Assembly: GCA_903917735.1 (NCBI GenBank)
Contig: CAIXBR010000047.1
Location: 1-44,669, forward strand
DNA from: an uncultured Elusimicrobia bacterium
Lineage (GTDB): Bacteria; Elusimicrobiota; Elusimicrobia; Elusimicrobiales; UBA9959
DNA length: 44,669 nt
Direction: 5' to 3'
A program made the translations under genes and the position numbers. Below are positions 31,372 to 39,435 of the stretch, one piece after another; positions within the stretch are counted from its first letter, which is position 1, and each line of letters opens with the position of its first letter. The notes beneath the pieces are model-generated. The model did no database searches. It worked only from the letters and a program-made list of their open reading frames with translations, and was not told the DNA's origin.

Positions 31372-32103
31372 ATGGAGAAAGACAACAGAAAGACCGGGAA
31401 CAGGATGCCGGCATTGGCGGCGCTGCTGCTGGCAGCGGCGCTTTCCGCGGGGTGCATAAACCCGCTTATGTTCAAGAAGGGGGCCTTCGCCGTGGACGAC
31501 TGGGCAAGCTGGACCGGATGGAACGACACCTACGGGTCCGACCAGGCGAAGAACGACGGGCTTTACTACTACCTTACAGCGCGGCAGGATGACACGCGCG
31601 ACGAGCCGTCCGACGGCTACGCCCCCGGTCTGATACTTTCGCGTGAGCTTACCGGAGCCAGGTGGCAGACCGACCTGGAGGCGGATTTCAATATCCCGCC
31701 CGGCCAGACCAAGCGCTTCTCCTACGGCGTCTGGGTAGGCGGCGACGCCGCCCGCCCCTCCATAGGCAGCGGGGCGGCCGTCATGAAAATAGTGGTGCAG
31801 CGCCAGAACGGCGCCCGGCCCGGAGACGACAACCTGATCGTCTTCGCCCTGCCCGGAGGCAGGCCGTTCAGCCTGCCGAAGAACCTGAAAGTGCTGCGGA
31901 TAGAGCGCGACGGGAATTACTTCACGGTCTCCTACGCGATGAACCGGAAAAAGTTCATCCCGGTCTTCAGGCTGGACGCGTCGGATGCCGCGGCGTCTCC
32001 GTCGCAGAAGTTTTTCCTGGGCGGGTTCTCAGGCGGGGACCCGCAAGGCGCCTACGCCAGGTTCAAAAGCTTCAAGATAAACGGCAAGGAAACGTTCAAC
32101 TGA
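31372..32103 (+). CDS. Lipoprotein with a concanavalin-like beta domain (hypothetical)
   Basis: 243 residues. A lipobox (LSAGC, Cys28) follows a hydrophobic stretch. The mature part is beta-rich: DDWASWTGWNDTYGSDQAKN, SRELTGARWQTDLEADFNI, FSYGVWVGGD and a C-terminal AYARFKSFKING. The repeated pattern of aromatic strands and the ending resemble laminin-G/DUF1080-type sugar-binding sandwiches, but I cannot name the family. It should be anchored in the envelope. It sits between two RNA-related genes with no clear functional link. Confidence 0.7.
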   Translation: MEKDNRKTGNRMPALAALLLAAALSAGCINPLMFKKGAFAVDDWASWTGWNDTYGSDQAKNDGLYYYLTARQDDTRDEPSDGYAPGLILSRELTGARWQTDLEADFNIPPGQTKRFSYGVWVGGDAARPSIGSGAAVMKIVVQRQNGARPGDDNLIVFALPGGRPFSLPKNLKVLRIERDGNYFTVSYAMNRKKFIPVFRLDASDAAASPSQKFFLGGFSGGDPQGAYARFKSFKINGKETFN

Positions 32104-32151
32104 CGCGGAAGCCGGCGGAACACCGGCAGCAAGGATTTAACAAAGGAAAAA

Positions 32152-34185
32152 ATGAAATCAAATTGGAAAAAAAAGGAACAGAAAGGCGCCGCCGGCGGGC
32201 GCGAAGCCCTGGTAGAGGGCGTGATACAGCACAAAGGCAGCTTTGCCTTCCTGCTCTCTGAAAAAGAAGGAGTGGGCGACGTTTTCATACGCGGCCGGGG
32301 GCTGGACCTGGCGATGGACGGGGACCGCGTGCAGGCGAAGGTGCGCCCGGAGAAGACCGGCCGCCTGGCTGGCGAGATAGTGCGCGTGGTGAAGCGCGCG
32401 CATACCACCATGGTGGGCGTGCTGAAGCGCGTTAAAGACACCTGGGCGCTGTTCCCCGAAAAAGGCAGCGCCCCTCCGGCGCTGGTCAGCGGCTTCGCCA
32501 TGAAGATCACCCCGGTGGAGGGGGCCTTCGCCGTGCTGGAGGTCAGGCACTGGCCCGAGCCGGGCTCGGGCGCGTCCGGCATAGTGACCGAGATCCTGGG
32601 AGACCCGGGCGACATCCGCGCCCGCATAGACGCCATCCTGCGCGCCCGCGGCATCAACGAGAATTTTCCGGAAGAGGTTAAAGAGCAGGCGGAAAGCTTC
32701 GGCGCACGGCTCGATCCGGCGGCCTGGCAGGGCAGGGAAGAGCTGTTCGACCTGCCGGTCTGCACCATAGACGGCGCCGACGCTAAGGACTTCGACGACG
32801 CGGTCTCGCTGGAGGACCTGGGCGGCGGGGCGCTGCGCCTGGGCGTGCACATCGCCGACGTGTCTCATTACGTGAAGTCCGGCACCGCGCTGGACAGGGA
32901 AGCCTACGCCAGGGCCACCAGCGTTTACCTGCCGGACCGGGTGGTCCCGATGCTGCCGCCCGCGCTTTCGGACAACCTTTGCAGCCTGGTACCGCACCAA
33001 GAGCGGCTGACCGTGTCCGCCTTCATGGACATAGACAAGCAGGGCAAGGTGACGAAGCGGCGGCTGGCGGAGACGGTTATCCGCTCGTGGCGCCGCTTCA
33101 CCTATGAGGAAGTGCAGGCTTTGCTCGACGGCGGCAAGGTGCCGGACGTGCCCAAGGGCGTGGGCGAAGCTGTGAAGCGCATGGGTGCGCTCACCGAAGT
33201 GCTTTACAAGCGGCGCGTGGCCCGCGGCGCGCTGGATTTCAACCTGCCGGAGTACAAGATCAACTCCGACCCGCATGGCCGGCCGCTGGGCGTAAGCCTG
33301 AGGCCGCGGCTGAAGAGCCACCGCCTGATAGAGGAATTCATGCTGCTCGCCAACGAGGCGGTAGCCACCGAGCTGTACACCGCGAAGATACCGTTCCTGC
33401 ACCGCCGGCACGACGCGCCGGACCCGCTGAAACTTAAGGCGCTTTCTTCCGCTCTGGGCGACCTGGGACTGACCGCTGGCCATATCTTCGGGACCAACGC
33501 GCCGAAAGGCCTGCAGGACGTGCTGCGCCAGGCGCAGAACCACCCGCTGTCCAACCTGATAAACTCGCTGATGGTACGCAGCATGCGCCAGGCGGTCTAC
33601 TCGCCGGAGTCCGAGGGGCACTTCGGCATAGCCACGCGGTTCTACTCACATTTCACGTCGCCGATACGCCGCTACCCGGACCTGATGACGCACCGCGCCG
33701 TGAAGGCGCTGCTGCGGGGCAAGAGGGAGAACCAGGGCGAGGTGCCGCTGGATAAAGCCGGAGTGCACTGCTCCGAGCGCGAGCGCGCCGCGGCCGACGC
33801 CGAGCACAAGTCGGTGGACATCATGCGCGCGGAGATGATGAAGGAGCTGGTGGGCACCATCATGGACGGCGCGGTGACCACGGTTATAGACAGCGGAGCT
33901 TTCATAATGCTGGGCGACACCGGCGCCGAAGGCCTTCTTCGCGTGAACGGCCTAAAGCCGGGCTCGAAAGTAAAAGTGATGATAGCGGCGGTGGACACTG
34001 CGGAGGGCAAGATAGACCTTTCGCTGGAAGGCCGCCCGGGAGCCGCCCCCCAGACCCGTCAGGCGCCGCCGCCGAAGGGAGGACACAACCGCAAGCCGCA
34101 GAACCGGCCGGGAGTTTCACGCTGGAAAGAAGGCGGCAGAGGAAGCGGAAGAGGCAGAGGGAGAGGCAGGGGACGCGGAAGTTAA
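32152..34185 (+). CDS. rnr: Ribonuclease R (RNB-family 3'-5' exoribonuclease)
   Basis: 677 residues. Order: two cold-shock domains (about 20-150), the RNB catalytic domain with the metal-binding Asp cluster in IDGADAKDFDDAVSLE, then HIADVSHYVKSGTALDREAY and PDRVVPMLPPALSDNLCSL, a short S1 domain (VTTVIDSGAFIMLGDTGAEG), and a Gly/Arg-rich tail that ends in alternating RG. It is shorter than E. coli RNase R (813 residues) and lacks the N-terminal helix-turn-helix. The enzyme degrades structured RNA. The RG tail may bind RNA. SD AAGGA precedes the ATG and a terminator follows. Confidence 0.94.
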   Translation: MKSNWKKKEQKGAAGGREALVEGVIQHKGSFAFLLSEKEGVGDVFIRGRGLDLAMDGDRVQAKVRPEKTGRLAGEIVRVVKRAHTTMVGVLKRVKDTWALFPEKGSAPPALVSGFAMKITPVEGAFAVLEVRHWPEPGSGASGIVTEILGDPGDIRARIDAILRARGINENFPEEVKEQAESFGARLDPAAWQGREELFDLPVCTIDGADAKDFDDAVSLEDLGGGALRLGVHIADVSHYVKSGTALDREAYARATSVYLPDRVVPMLPPALSDNLCSLVPHQERLTVSAFMDIDKQGKVTKRRLAETVIRSWRRFTYEEVQALLDGGKVPDVPKGVGEAVKRMGALTEVLYKRRVARGALDFNLPEYKINSDPHGRPLGVSLRPRLKSHRLIEEFMLLANEAVATELYTAKIPFLHRRHDAPDPLKLKALSSALGDLGLTAGHIFGTNAPKGLQDVLRQAQNHPLSNLINSLMVRSMRQAVYSPESEGHFGIATRFYSHFTSPIRRYPDLMTHRAVKALLRGKRENQGEVPLDKAGVHCSERERAAADAEHKSVDIMRAEMMKELVGTIMDGAVTTVIDSGAFIMLGDTGAEGLLRVNGLKPGSKVKVMIAAVDTAEGKIDLSLEGRPGAAPQTRQAPPPKGGHNRKPQNRPGVSRWKEGGRGSGRGRGRGRGRGS

Positions 34186-34203
34186 GCGGCTCCGCTTGCA
34201 ACA

Positions 34204-34243
34204 AAATAAAGAACCGGAGGGGAGAACCTCCGGTTCTTTATTT
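34204..34243. terminator. Bidirectional Rho-independent terminator
   Basis: AAATAAAGAACCGGAGG (34204-34220), 6-nt loop, perfect complement (34227-34243). It lies between the converging rnr and the phosphatase gene and has A/T-rich arms on both sides. It has the same layout as the terminator at 14588-14629. Confidence 0.92.
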
Positions 34244-34280
34244 GGCGGACAAGCCGGTTTTGACCGCTGCGACCGGAATG

Positions 34281-35000
34281 CTACTTCAGTAAAAAGGTTT
34301 TCATCTTTTCTATGTCTTTCCGGTAGCCTTCGGACTTGAGCAGCTCAGCGTGGTACAGGTCTCCAAAAACCTTGCCCGCGGCAATGTCGGTGGGAAAATG
34401 GACGCCGCCTATCACTCTGTCCTGGGCTATCTCGTCGGCTTTCTTGAAAAATTCGTCGCGGCGCTCCGGGACTATATCGGCAAGCACGTTGGCGAACACC
34501 CGGGAGAAAGAGGAGTGCCCGCTGGGGTATGAGTATCCCCAGCTTTTCTTTATGCAGGGCTGGGTCTGGTCAGGGTAGGCTTTATAGGGGCGGGGGCGCT
34601 GGTAGCGTTCCTTCATGTTGGTGACGGCGTCCTCCAGGTCCGAAGAAACGCGGTCGATGAACTTCCTGACCTCGTCTGGCAGGGGTTTCGGGAAAAGGCT
34701 GTTCTCACCCAGGAAAGTATCGGCGGTGAAGTTGGCAGTCACGTTGGCCTTGGCGCAGTCGGCCTCGGTGCGTTTGTTCTGCCAGGCGAGTATCGCGGCC
34801 AGGTCCTCCCGCTGCGCGTCGGAATCGGGGGCAGGCGGCGGGTTGAACTGTACGGTTTTGAACTGAGCGGCGGGGATATAGTAGGTTTGGGTGGAGACTA
34901 GCCCGGCTTTTTTAAGGATGAACTTCGCCGTGGGCGAAGAGCAGGCGACAAGCAGCAGCGCCAGGGAAACCAATACCAGTTGTTTTTTTCTGATGTTCAT
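34281..35000 (-). CDS. Lipoprotein acid phosphatase, PAP2 / class A type
   Basis: 239 residues with a lipobox (LLVAC, Cys20). The three phosphatase motifs are intact: KERYQRPRP (KX6RP), YPSGHSSF (PSGH) and DRVIGGVHFPTD (SRX5HXXXD type). Class A acid phosphatases remove phosphate from broad substrates in the periplasm. Here the enzyme would be anchored to a membrane instead of soluble. It is the second gene of a pair with the ribonuclease-like lipoprotein 24 nt upstream, which suggests joint use, such as recovery of phosphate and nucleosides from extracellular RNA (inference). Confidence 0.9.
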   Translation of the reverse strand: MNIRKKQLVLVSLALLLVACSSPTAKFILKKAGLVSTQTYYIPAAQFKTVQFNPPPAPDSDAQREDLAAILAWQNKRTEADCAKANVTANFTADTFLGENSLFPKPLPDEVRKFIDRVSSDLEDAVTNMKERYQRPRPYKAYPDQTQPCIKKSWGYSYPSGHSSFSRVFANVLADIVPERRDEFFKKADEIAQDRVIGGVHFPTDIAAGKVFGDLYHAELLKSEGYRKDIEKMKTFLLK

Positions 35001-35024
35001 AACTAAAATTGCAGCTTAAAAAGA

Positions 35025-35519
35025 TCAGCGGACTATACGCAGCTCCACGAAGTGCGCGTAGTGATCGGGGGTGTAATAGATCTCTCCGGCAACCCCCGTG
35101 ATTATCCTTTCAGGTCCGCGCGGACTTGAAATCGCTCCGGTCATGAAAGGCTGGGTACCGACGGTGACGGCGACAGGCTTGTCTCCGATATTCCTGCCGG
35201 GAACGGCAAGCGTGTACTCGTGATAATACCCCAAAGCCCGCCTCGGCAAGAAGTCTTCCCTGTTCTGGAACACTATCCCGTCATGTTCATAGCTAGAAGG
35301 AAGGCAGGCCGCGGCCTTAACGAGCAATTCCCTGATGACGGATTCGCGGACATCATCAACTTTCGGCAGAAGACCCGTTCCGGGCAGTATGTTCTTGTTC
35401 GGAATGCAAACCTCTGCCCCGCCGGCGGCCGCGGTTCGCTTTTCCGAAGGGCTTCCCGTATTCCCCGCGCACCCCGCCAAAATGAACACTGACCACAATA
35501 AAAACGATATTTTCTTCAT
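35025..35519 (-). CDS. Lipoprotein ribonuclease, RNase Sa/N1 (T1-like) family
   Basis: 164 residues with a lipobox (LAGC, Cys17). The C-terminal 90 residues match the guanyl-specific ribonuclease Sa pattern: HDGIVFQNREDFLP, LGYYHEYTL, RGPERIITG and YYTPDHYAHF. The catalytic set is present: Glu101 (HEYT), Arg134 and Arg138 (RGxxR), His153 (DHY), matching Glu54, Arg65, Arg69 and His85 of RNase Sa. An insert of about 18-20 residues separates the Glu and Arg motifs. Such enzymes cut RNA after G and are usually secreted free. No barstar-like inhibitor is visible nearby. It pairs with a phosphatase gene. Nutrient scavenging, defence or competition are all possible roles. Confidence 0.85.
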   Translation of the reverse strand: MKKISFLLWSVFILAGCAGNTGSPSEKRTAAAGGAEVCIPNKNILPGTGLLPKVDDVRESVIRELLVKAAACLPSSYEHDGIVFQNREDFLPRRALGYYHEYTLAVPGRNIGDKPVAVTVGTQPFMTGAISSPRGPERIITGVAGEIYYTPDHYAHFVELRIVR

Positions 35520-35526
35520 AAATAAT

Positions 35527-35532
35527 ATTCTA
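35527..35532 (-). promoter_or_regulatory. -10 element of the ribonuclease-like lipoprotein gene
   Basis: On the minus strand TAGAAT lies 7 nt before the ATG at 35519, with no SD in the gap. No -35 with good spacing is seen. The surrounding 110 nt are very A/T-rich. Confidence 0.4.
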
Positions 35533-35619
35533 GTATATGAAATTGCAAGTATTCATAATGACATCCATTTAAAATACACATTCGGAAGTGATAAAATACC
35601 TGCTCATATCTTTTAATCC

Positions 35620-35625
35620 TATTAT
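35620..35625 (+). promoter_or_regulatory. Candidate -10 element of cysS
   Basis: TATTAT lies 5 nt before the ATG at 35631, with no SD. An alternative -10, TAAAAT, lies at 35592-35597. The layout again suggests a very short or absent leader. Confidence 0.35.
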
Positions 35626-35630
35626 CCTAA

Positions 35631-37073
35631 ATGAAGATATATAACACGCTTACCAAATGCAAAGAAGAATTCAAGCCGCTAAATCCCGGCGAAGTTAAAA
35701 TTTACGCCTGCGGGATAACGGTCTATGATGACTGCCATCTTGGCCACGCCATGCAGGCTATCTTTTTCGATCTGGTCAGGAGTTACTTCGAATTTCTCGG
35801 CTCTAAGGTCACTTACGTCCGCAACTATACGGATATAGACGACAAGATAATAGCCAGGGCATGGGATACGAAGAGGGATCCCCTTGAACTTTCAAGTTTT
35901 TATATAAACGAGGCAAAGGCGGATATGTGCGCGTTGAAAGTGAAGCCGGCCACTTTTGAACCTAAAGTGTCTGAGCATATCGGAGACATAATCGCTTTCA
36001 TCCGGAAACTAATCGACAAAGGTTTCGCCTACCAGGCCGGCAGCGAGATCTTTTTCAGGGTGGCGAACTTCCGCGAGTACGGGAAATTGTCCAACAGGAA
36101 GCCGGACGAGCTGAAGCCGGAGCCGGGCAGCGACGCACGGAAGGAATCCCCTAATGATTTCTCCCTGTGGAAACCGGCAAAGTCCGACGAACCGTATTGG
36201 GAATCTCCCTGGGGCAAAGGCAGGCCGGGCTGGCATATAGAATGCTCCGTCATGGCCGAAGTCTACCTGGGCCACACTTTCGATATACACGGCGGGGGAC
36301 TGGATATTATTTTTCCGCACCATGAAAACGAGATCGCGCAAAGCGAAGCTGCCAACGGCTGCCGTTTCGCCAACTACTGGGTCCATAACGGCCTGCTGAT
36401 GGTGGACAACAAAAAAATTTCCAAAAGCCTACACAATTTCGTCACTATAAAAAGCGCTTTGGAAAAATACCAGGCCGACGTTATCCGGTATATGATCCTG
36501 TCTTTTTCCATCTCGTCCAACGTCAATTTCACCGAGGCGAACCTGGCCGCCGCCAATAAACATGTATATAATTATTACCAGGCTCTCGCGCGCGTGGACG
36601 AAACGATCGCGGCCGGCGCGGCAGCGGAAGAGAAGCTCAGCGGCATAACGGCCATAGATTCACTGGAGACCGTCTTCCGGGAAAGCATGGACGATTTTTT
36701 CAATTCGGCCAGAGTTCTGGCCCACTTACCCGAACTGTTCAAAGCTCTGACGGAACTACTGAATTCGAAAAAGGTGAACGCCCCTGAAAAAGCGGCCGTC
36801 TGCCGCAAATTCAGGAACAGTTTCAATAAGATCACCGAGGTTTTGGGTATTCTCGACGAATCGCCGAAGCAGTATCTCGAGGCTTTCACCAAACAGCACA
36901 TTGTGAACAACAAGCTGGATATCCCCGCTGTCGAGTTGAAGATCCAGGAACGCTACTCCGCGCGCAAGAACGGAGATTTTAAACTCGCCGATTCCATAAG
37001 AACACAACTGACCGCCTCGGGCATCGCCCTCCAGGACACCCCCGCCGGCACCACCTGGACACTTGTACTGTAG
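35631..37073 (+). CDS. cysS: Cysteinyl-tRNA synthetase
   Basis: 480 residues, normal for CysRS. The class I signatures are present: [10 protein letters not shown] (HIGH-type) and [11 protein letters not shown] (KMSKS-type). The zinc ligands expected for the family are visible: Cys in [11 protein letters not shown], Cys in [14 protein letters not shown], and His and Glu in [11 protein letters not shown]. The enzyme charges tRNA-Cys. Two 60-base samples inside the gene are 45% and 52% GC against 68% for a sample of the PKS gene, so it may have been acquired. The full-length C-terminal domain argues against a MshC-type ligase. Confidence 0.93.
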   Translation: MKIYNTLTKCKEEFKPLNPGEVKIYACGITVYDDCHLGHAMQAIFFDLVRSYFEFLGSKVTYVRNYTDIDDKIIARAWDTKRDPLELSSFYINEAKADMCALKVKPATFEPKVSEHIGDIIAFIRKLIDKGFAYQAGSEIFFRVANFREYGKLSNRKPDELKPEPGSDARKESPNDFSLWKPAKSDEPYWESPWGKGRPGWHIECSVMAEVYLGHTFDIHGGGLDIIFPHHENEIAQSEAANGCRFANYWVHNGLLMVDNKKISKSLHNFVTIKSALEKYQADVIRYMILSFSISSNVNFTEANLAAANKHVYNYYQALARVDETIAAGAAAEEKLSGITAIDSLETVFRESMDDFFNSARVLAHLPELFKALTELLNSKKVNAPEKAAVCRKFRNSFNKITEVLGILDESPKQYLEAFTKQHIVNNKLDIPAVELKIQERYSARKNGDFKLADSIRTQLTASGIALQDTPAGTTWTLVL

Positions 37074-37229
37074 CGAACTGCACCCCCTTAGAGAATGATA
37101 AAGAAAGCCGCGGGGCTTGAAAATGGTAGAGTAGTTCTTCTGCTACCAGATCCACGCACAGACCGTAATGCTCCTAAAAATCGGCCACCGCAAAGAGGTA
37201 TATGGAAAATTCGGCCGCACCTGACCAGC

Positions 37230-37661
37230 TCAGTTCCGGCGGGCGCGTTTGCCCAAGCGTTGGGATGGCCGCAACAGATACCCGTCGGGGTCCTGCAGCA
37301 GGAATTCACGCATGACGGATTCCTCCTGTTCGTTTACAGGGTAGCAGTTGTCACGCAAAGGCCGGAACAGCGGCCAGCCGGCGGCTTGTACGCGCAGGAA
37401 GCAGGCATCCACATCAGGCATCTCTATCGTAAAGTTCACTCCACGGCCAAAAGGCGCCTCCAGCGGAGCGACTTCCCAATCGCCGGAATGCCTGGCTTCT
37501 ATCATTAACTGTGCCCCGCCGCAGTCGAGGTAAGCGAAATCCGGTCCGGTACGCGCGTAGCGCACGGTAAAACCCAATAACCGGGTATAGAAGTCCAGTG
37601 AACCGGCAAAATCCATTACCGTCAGCTCCGGCACTTGCGGATTCCAAAATATTTCTGCCAT
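37230..37661 (-). CDS. VOC-superfamily protein (glyoxalase/bleomycin resistance type)
   Basis: 143 residues with the paired beta-alpha-beta-beta-beta units of the vicinal-oxygen-chelate fold: VPELTVMDFAGSLDFYTRLL, FAYLDCGGAQLMIE and VNFTIEMPDVDACFLRVQ, ending FLLQDPDGYLLRP. Glu and Asp/Gly ligands typical of the fold are present. The family includes drug-binding, dioxygenase and lyase members, so substrate cannot be assigned. SD GAGGAG precedes the ATG. The promoter region has a strong operator-like palindrome, so expression is probably controlled by a repressor. Confidence 0.87.
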   Translation of the reverse strand: MAEIFWNPQVPELTVMDFAGSLDFYTRLLGFTVRYARTGPDFAYLDCGGAQLMIEARHSGDWEVAPLEAPFGRGVNFTIEMPDVDACFLRVQAAGWPLFRPLRDNCYPVNEQEESVMREFLLQDPDGYLLRPSQRLGKRARRN

Positions 37662-37689
37662 GCATTTCTCCTCGCGCGAGCCACACTAA

Positions 37690-37723
37690 TTTTTGGCTTA
37701 GTAAATAAGCCAAAAATATTATA
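37690..37723 (-). promoter_or_regulatory. Promoter and operator palindrome of the VOC gene
   Basis: On the minus strand TATAAT (37723-37718) is followed at once by an inverted repeat of 11-nt arms with a 5-nt centre (37690-37716, core GGCTTA-N5-TAAGCC). The palindrome covers the predicted transcription start, a typical place for a repressor. A 28-nt leader with an SD remains before the ATG. Confidence 0.65.
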
Positions 37724-37854
37724 GCTAAACCACCGTCACTCCCCTAACGGTTTTGTTTTAATTGGGCAGGGGACAAATTCGGCGTAAGGCTGAGCGGGAA
37801 CAAGTAACATTAAACAAAAGGAACTCCATTCAATGTTCGACAAACTAAAAAAAA

Positions 37855-37910
37855 GGGGTGGCAAGGGTATGGGTCCGGCGGGCCCGCCGGGCCCATACCC
37901 GTGCCACCCC
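37855..37910. repeat. 56-bp near-perfect palindrome
   Basis: GGGGTGGCA (37855-37863) pairs with TGCCACCCC (37902-37910), and GGGTATGGG pairs with CCCATACCC after one mismatch; the centre GGCGGGCCCGCC is itself a palindrome. The left arm is the same sequence as the left end of the element at 14667. On the minus strand a run of eight T follows the stem, so it could also act as a terminator in that direction, although no minus-strand gene needs one here. Confidence 0.8.
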
Positions 37911-37941
37911 ATGAGCTGGGATATCCTTGCGGAATATTTCA

Positions 37942-37970
37942 TTGTAAACGCGCTTTAAAATTTTAATAAT
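37942..37970 (+). promoter_or_regulatory. Sigma70-type promoter of the M20 peptidase gene, leaderless layout
   Basis: TTGTAA (37942-37947), 17-nt spacer, AATAAT (37965-37970), then 6 nt to the ATG at 37977. There is no SD. Confidence 0.7.
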
Positions 37971-37976
37971 AGACAT

Positions 37977-39146
37977 ATGACACCCGCGATCAACGAAAAA
38001 CGGATGGAGCAGCTGTTCTGCGACCTGGCTAAAATAACCTCGCTCTCCGGCAAAGAAGGCGCTATTGCCCGCCGCCTCTCCATACTTCTCAAGTTCATGG
38101 GCGCCGACGTGACCATCGACGACGCGGGCCGCAAAATAGGCGGAGAGACAGGCAACCTGATAGCCCGCTTCCCCGGCACCGCCCCCGGCGAACCCTTTCT
38201 ACTGTCGGCCCACATGGACACGGTCGGCCCCGCCGAGAAGGTCCACCCGCAGCTGCACAAAGACCGCATCACCTCTGACGGCAATTCCATACTCGGCGCC
38301 GACTGCAAAGCCGGCATAGCCATAATAGTGGAAGTCCTCAAAACACTGGACGAGAATAAAATACCCCACCCGCCCATAGAAGCCGTCTTCACCATCAGTG
38401 AAGAAATGGCCCTGATGGGCGCCAAATATCTCAACTACGCCTCCCTCCGCTCCCGCTACGGACTCATCTTCGACAACGAACAGAATATAGAGAACGTAAT
38501 AACCAGCGCCCCCGCCGCCGACAAAATGGACATAAAAGTCTACGGCGCCTCCGCCCACTCCGGAGTAGCGCCCGAAAAAGGCATCTCCGCCATACAAGTA
38601 GTCTCCAGCGCCATAGCCGCCATGAAACTCGGCCGCATAGACAGCGAGACCACCGCCAACATCGGCTTCATCTCCGGCGGCAACGCCATCAACATCATTC
38701 CGCCCCTGGTAGAACTCTCCGGAGAAGCCCGCAGCCACGACCCCGCCAAGCTGAAGAAACAGACCAGGCACATGGAAGACTGCGTGAAGAAAGCAGTAAA
38801 GAAAATAAGGATCCGCGCCGACGGCCATATAATAACCCCGCGCTACGAATTCCTCATAGAGAACAAATTCCCCAACCTGCGCATAGAGAAAACCAATCCC
38901 GTCCTAGCCCTCATCGCAAGCGCCATGCGCGAAGAAGGCCTCAGGATGAAACCCTCCGCCTCAGGCGGCGGCACCGACGGCAACATCATGTACGGCCACG
39001 GCATAAAAGCCCCCATACTCTCCACCGGCATGCGCGACGTGCACACCCCCCACGAATACCTGGACCTCAAAGATTTCCACACCTGCGCCCGCCTCACATT
39101 AAAAGTAATAGCCGGCTGGACGAAAGCTGGGGACGTGAAAAATTAG
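37977..39146 (+). CDS. M20-family metallopeptidase (PepT-like)
   Basis: 389 residues. Metal-binding and catalytic landmarks run in the family order: LLSAHMDTVGP, ILGADCKAGIA, TISEEMALMGAK, then the dimerisation domain with GASAHSGVAPEKGIS, and a C-terminal GGGTDGNIMYGHGIK and DVHTPHEYLDLKDF. The nearest types I recall are peptidase T-like tripeptidases that use two zinc ions. It is probably cytoplasmic. An oligopeptide transporter gene lies downstream, so import and hydrolysis of peptides may be linked. Confidence 0.9.
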   Translation: MTPAINEKRMEQLFCDLAKITSLSGKEGAIARRLSILLKFMGADVTIDDAGRKIGGETGNLIARFPGTAPGEPFLLSAHMDTVGPAEKVHPQLHKDRITSDGNSILGADCKAGIAIIVEVLKTLDENKIPHPPIEAVFTISEEMALMGAKYLNYASLRSRYGLIFDNEQNIENVITSAPAADKMDIKVYGASAHSGVAPEKGISAIQVVSSAIAAMKLGRIDSETTANIGFISGGNAINIIPPLVELSGEARSHDPAKLKKQTRHMEDCVKKAVKKIRIRADGHIITPRYEFLIENKFPNLRIEKTNPVLALIASAMREEGLRMKPSASGGGTDGNIMYGHGIKAPILSTGMRDVHTPHEYLDLKDFHTCARLTLKVIAGWTKAGDVKN

Positions 39147-39220
39147 GCTGTTAGACGGGTGGACAGATAGCCGGTTAGAAAAAAGAGAAACGTAACCAGT
39201 GAAGTTTTCGCAGAGGGGGC

Positions 39221-39342
39221 GGCCGGGGGTATACCCCTGAGCACCCGTTGGGGAAGGGGGGCCCCGCCATAATTTCCCAAGGCGGGGGGGAACCGCGCAA
39301 CGGTTCCCTGCAGTCCGGGTGAGCAGGGGTATACCCCCGGCC
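39221..39342. repeat. Branched palindromic intergenic element (122 bp)
   Basis: Perfect 19-nt inverted repeats form the ends (39221-39239 and 39324-39342, core GGGGTATACCCC); CACCCG and CGGGTG just inside extend the stem. The interior holds two more hairpins: CCCCGCC with GGCGGGG (about 39262-39287) and AACCG with CGGTT (39291-39305). It would fold as a cruciform-like structure. The downstream stretch 39380-39398 is an exact inverted copy of 14705-14723. No gene is present in the 289-nt gap. Confidence 0.8.
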
Positions 39343-39435
39343 ACACCCGACTACGCATCCTGTTAGATACAGTTGAATTGTGTCGCTTCGCTCCACCCGC
39401 GGCTCGATTCCCAAGTTAAAATAACAAAGGACGAC

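Noticed and set aside
35631..37073. MshC-type cysteine ligase (mycothiol synthesis)
   Set aside because: The protein has a full-length C-terminal region and normal CysRS signatures, and no other mycothiol genes are nearby.
37074..37229. Small gene between cysS and the VOC gene
   Set aside because: The only open frames there are short, lack an SD or promoter, and show no recognisable protein pattern.
39147..39435. A tRNA or known riboswitch in the structured gap
   Set aside because: No anticodon arm, TPsiC consensus or CCA end can be placed, and no riboswitch core that I know is recognisable; the fold is built from simple inverted repeats.
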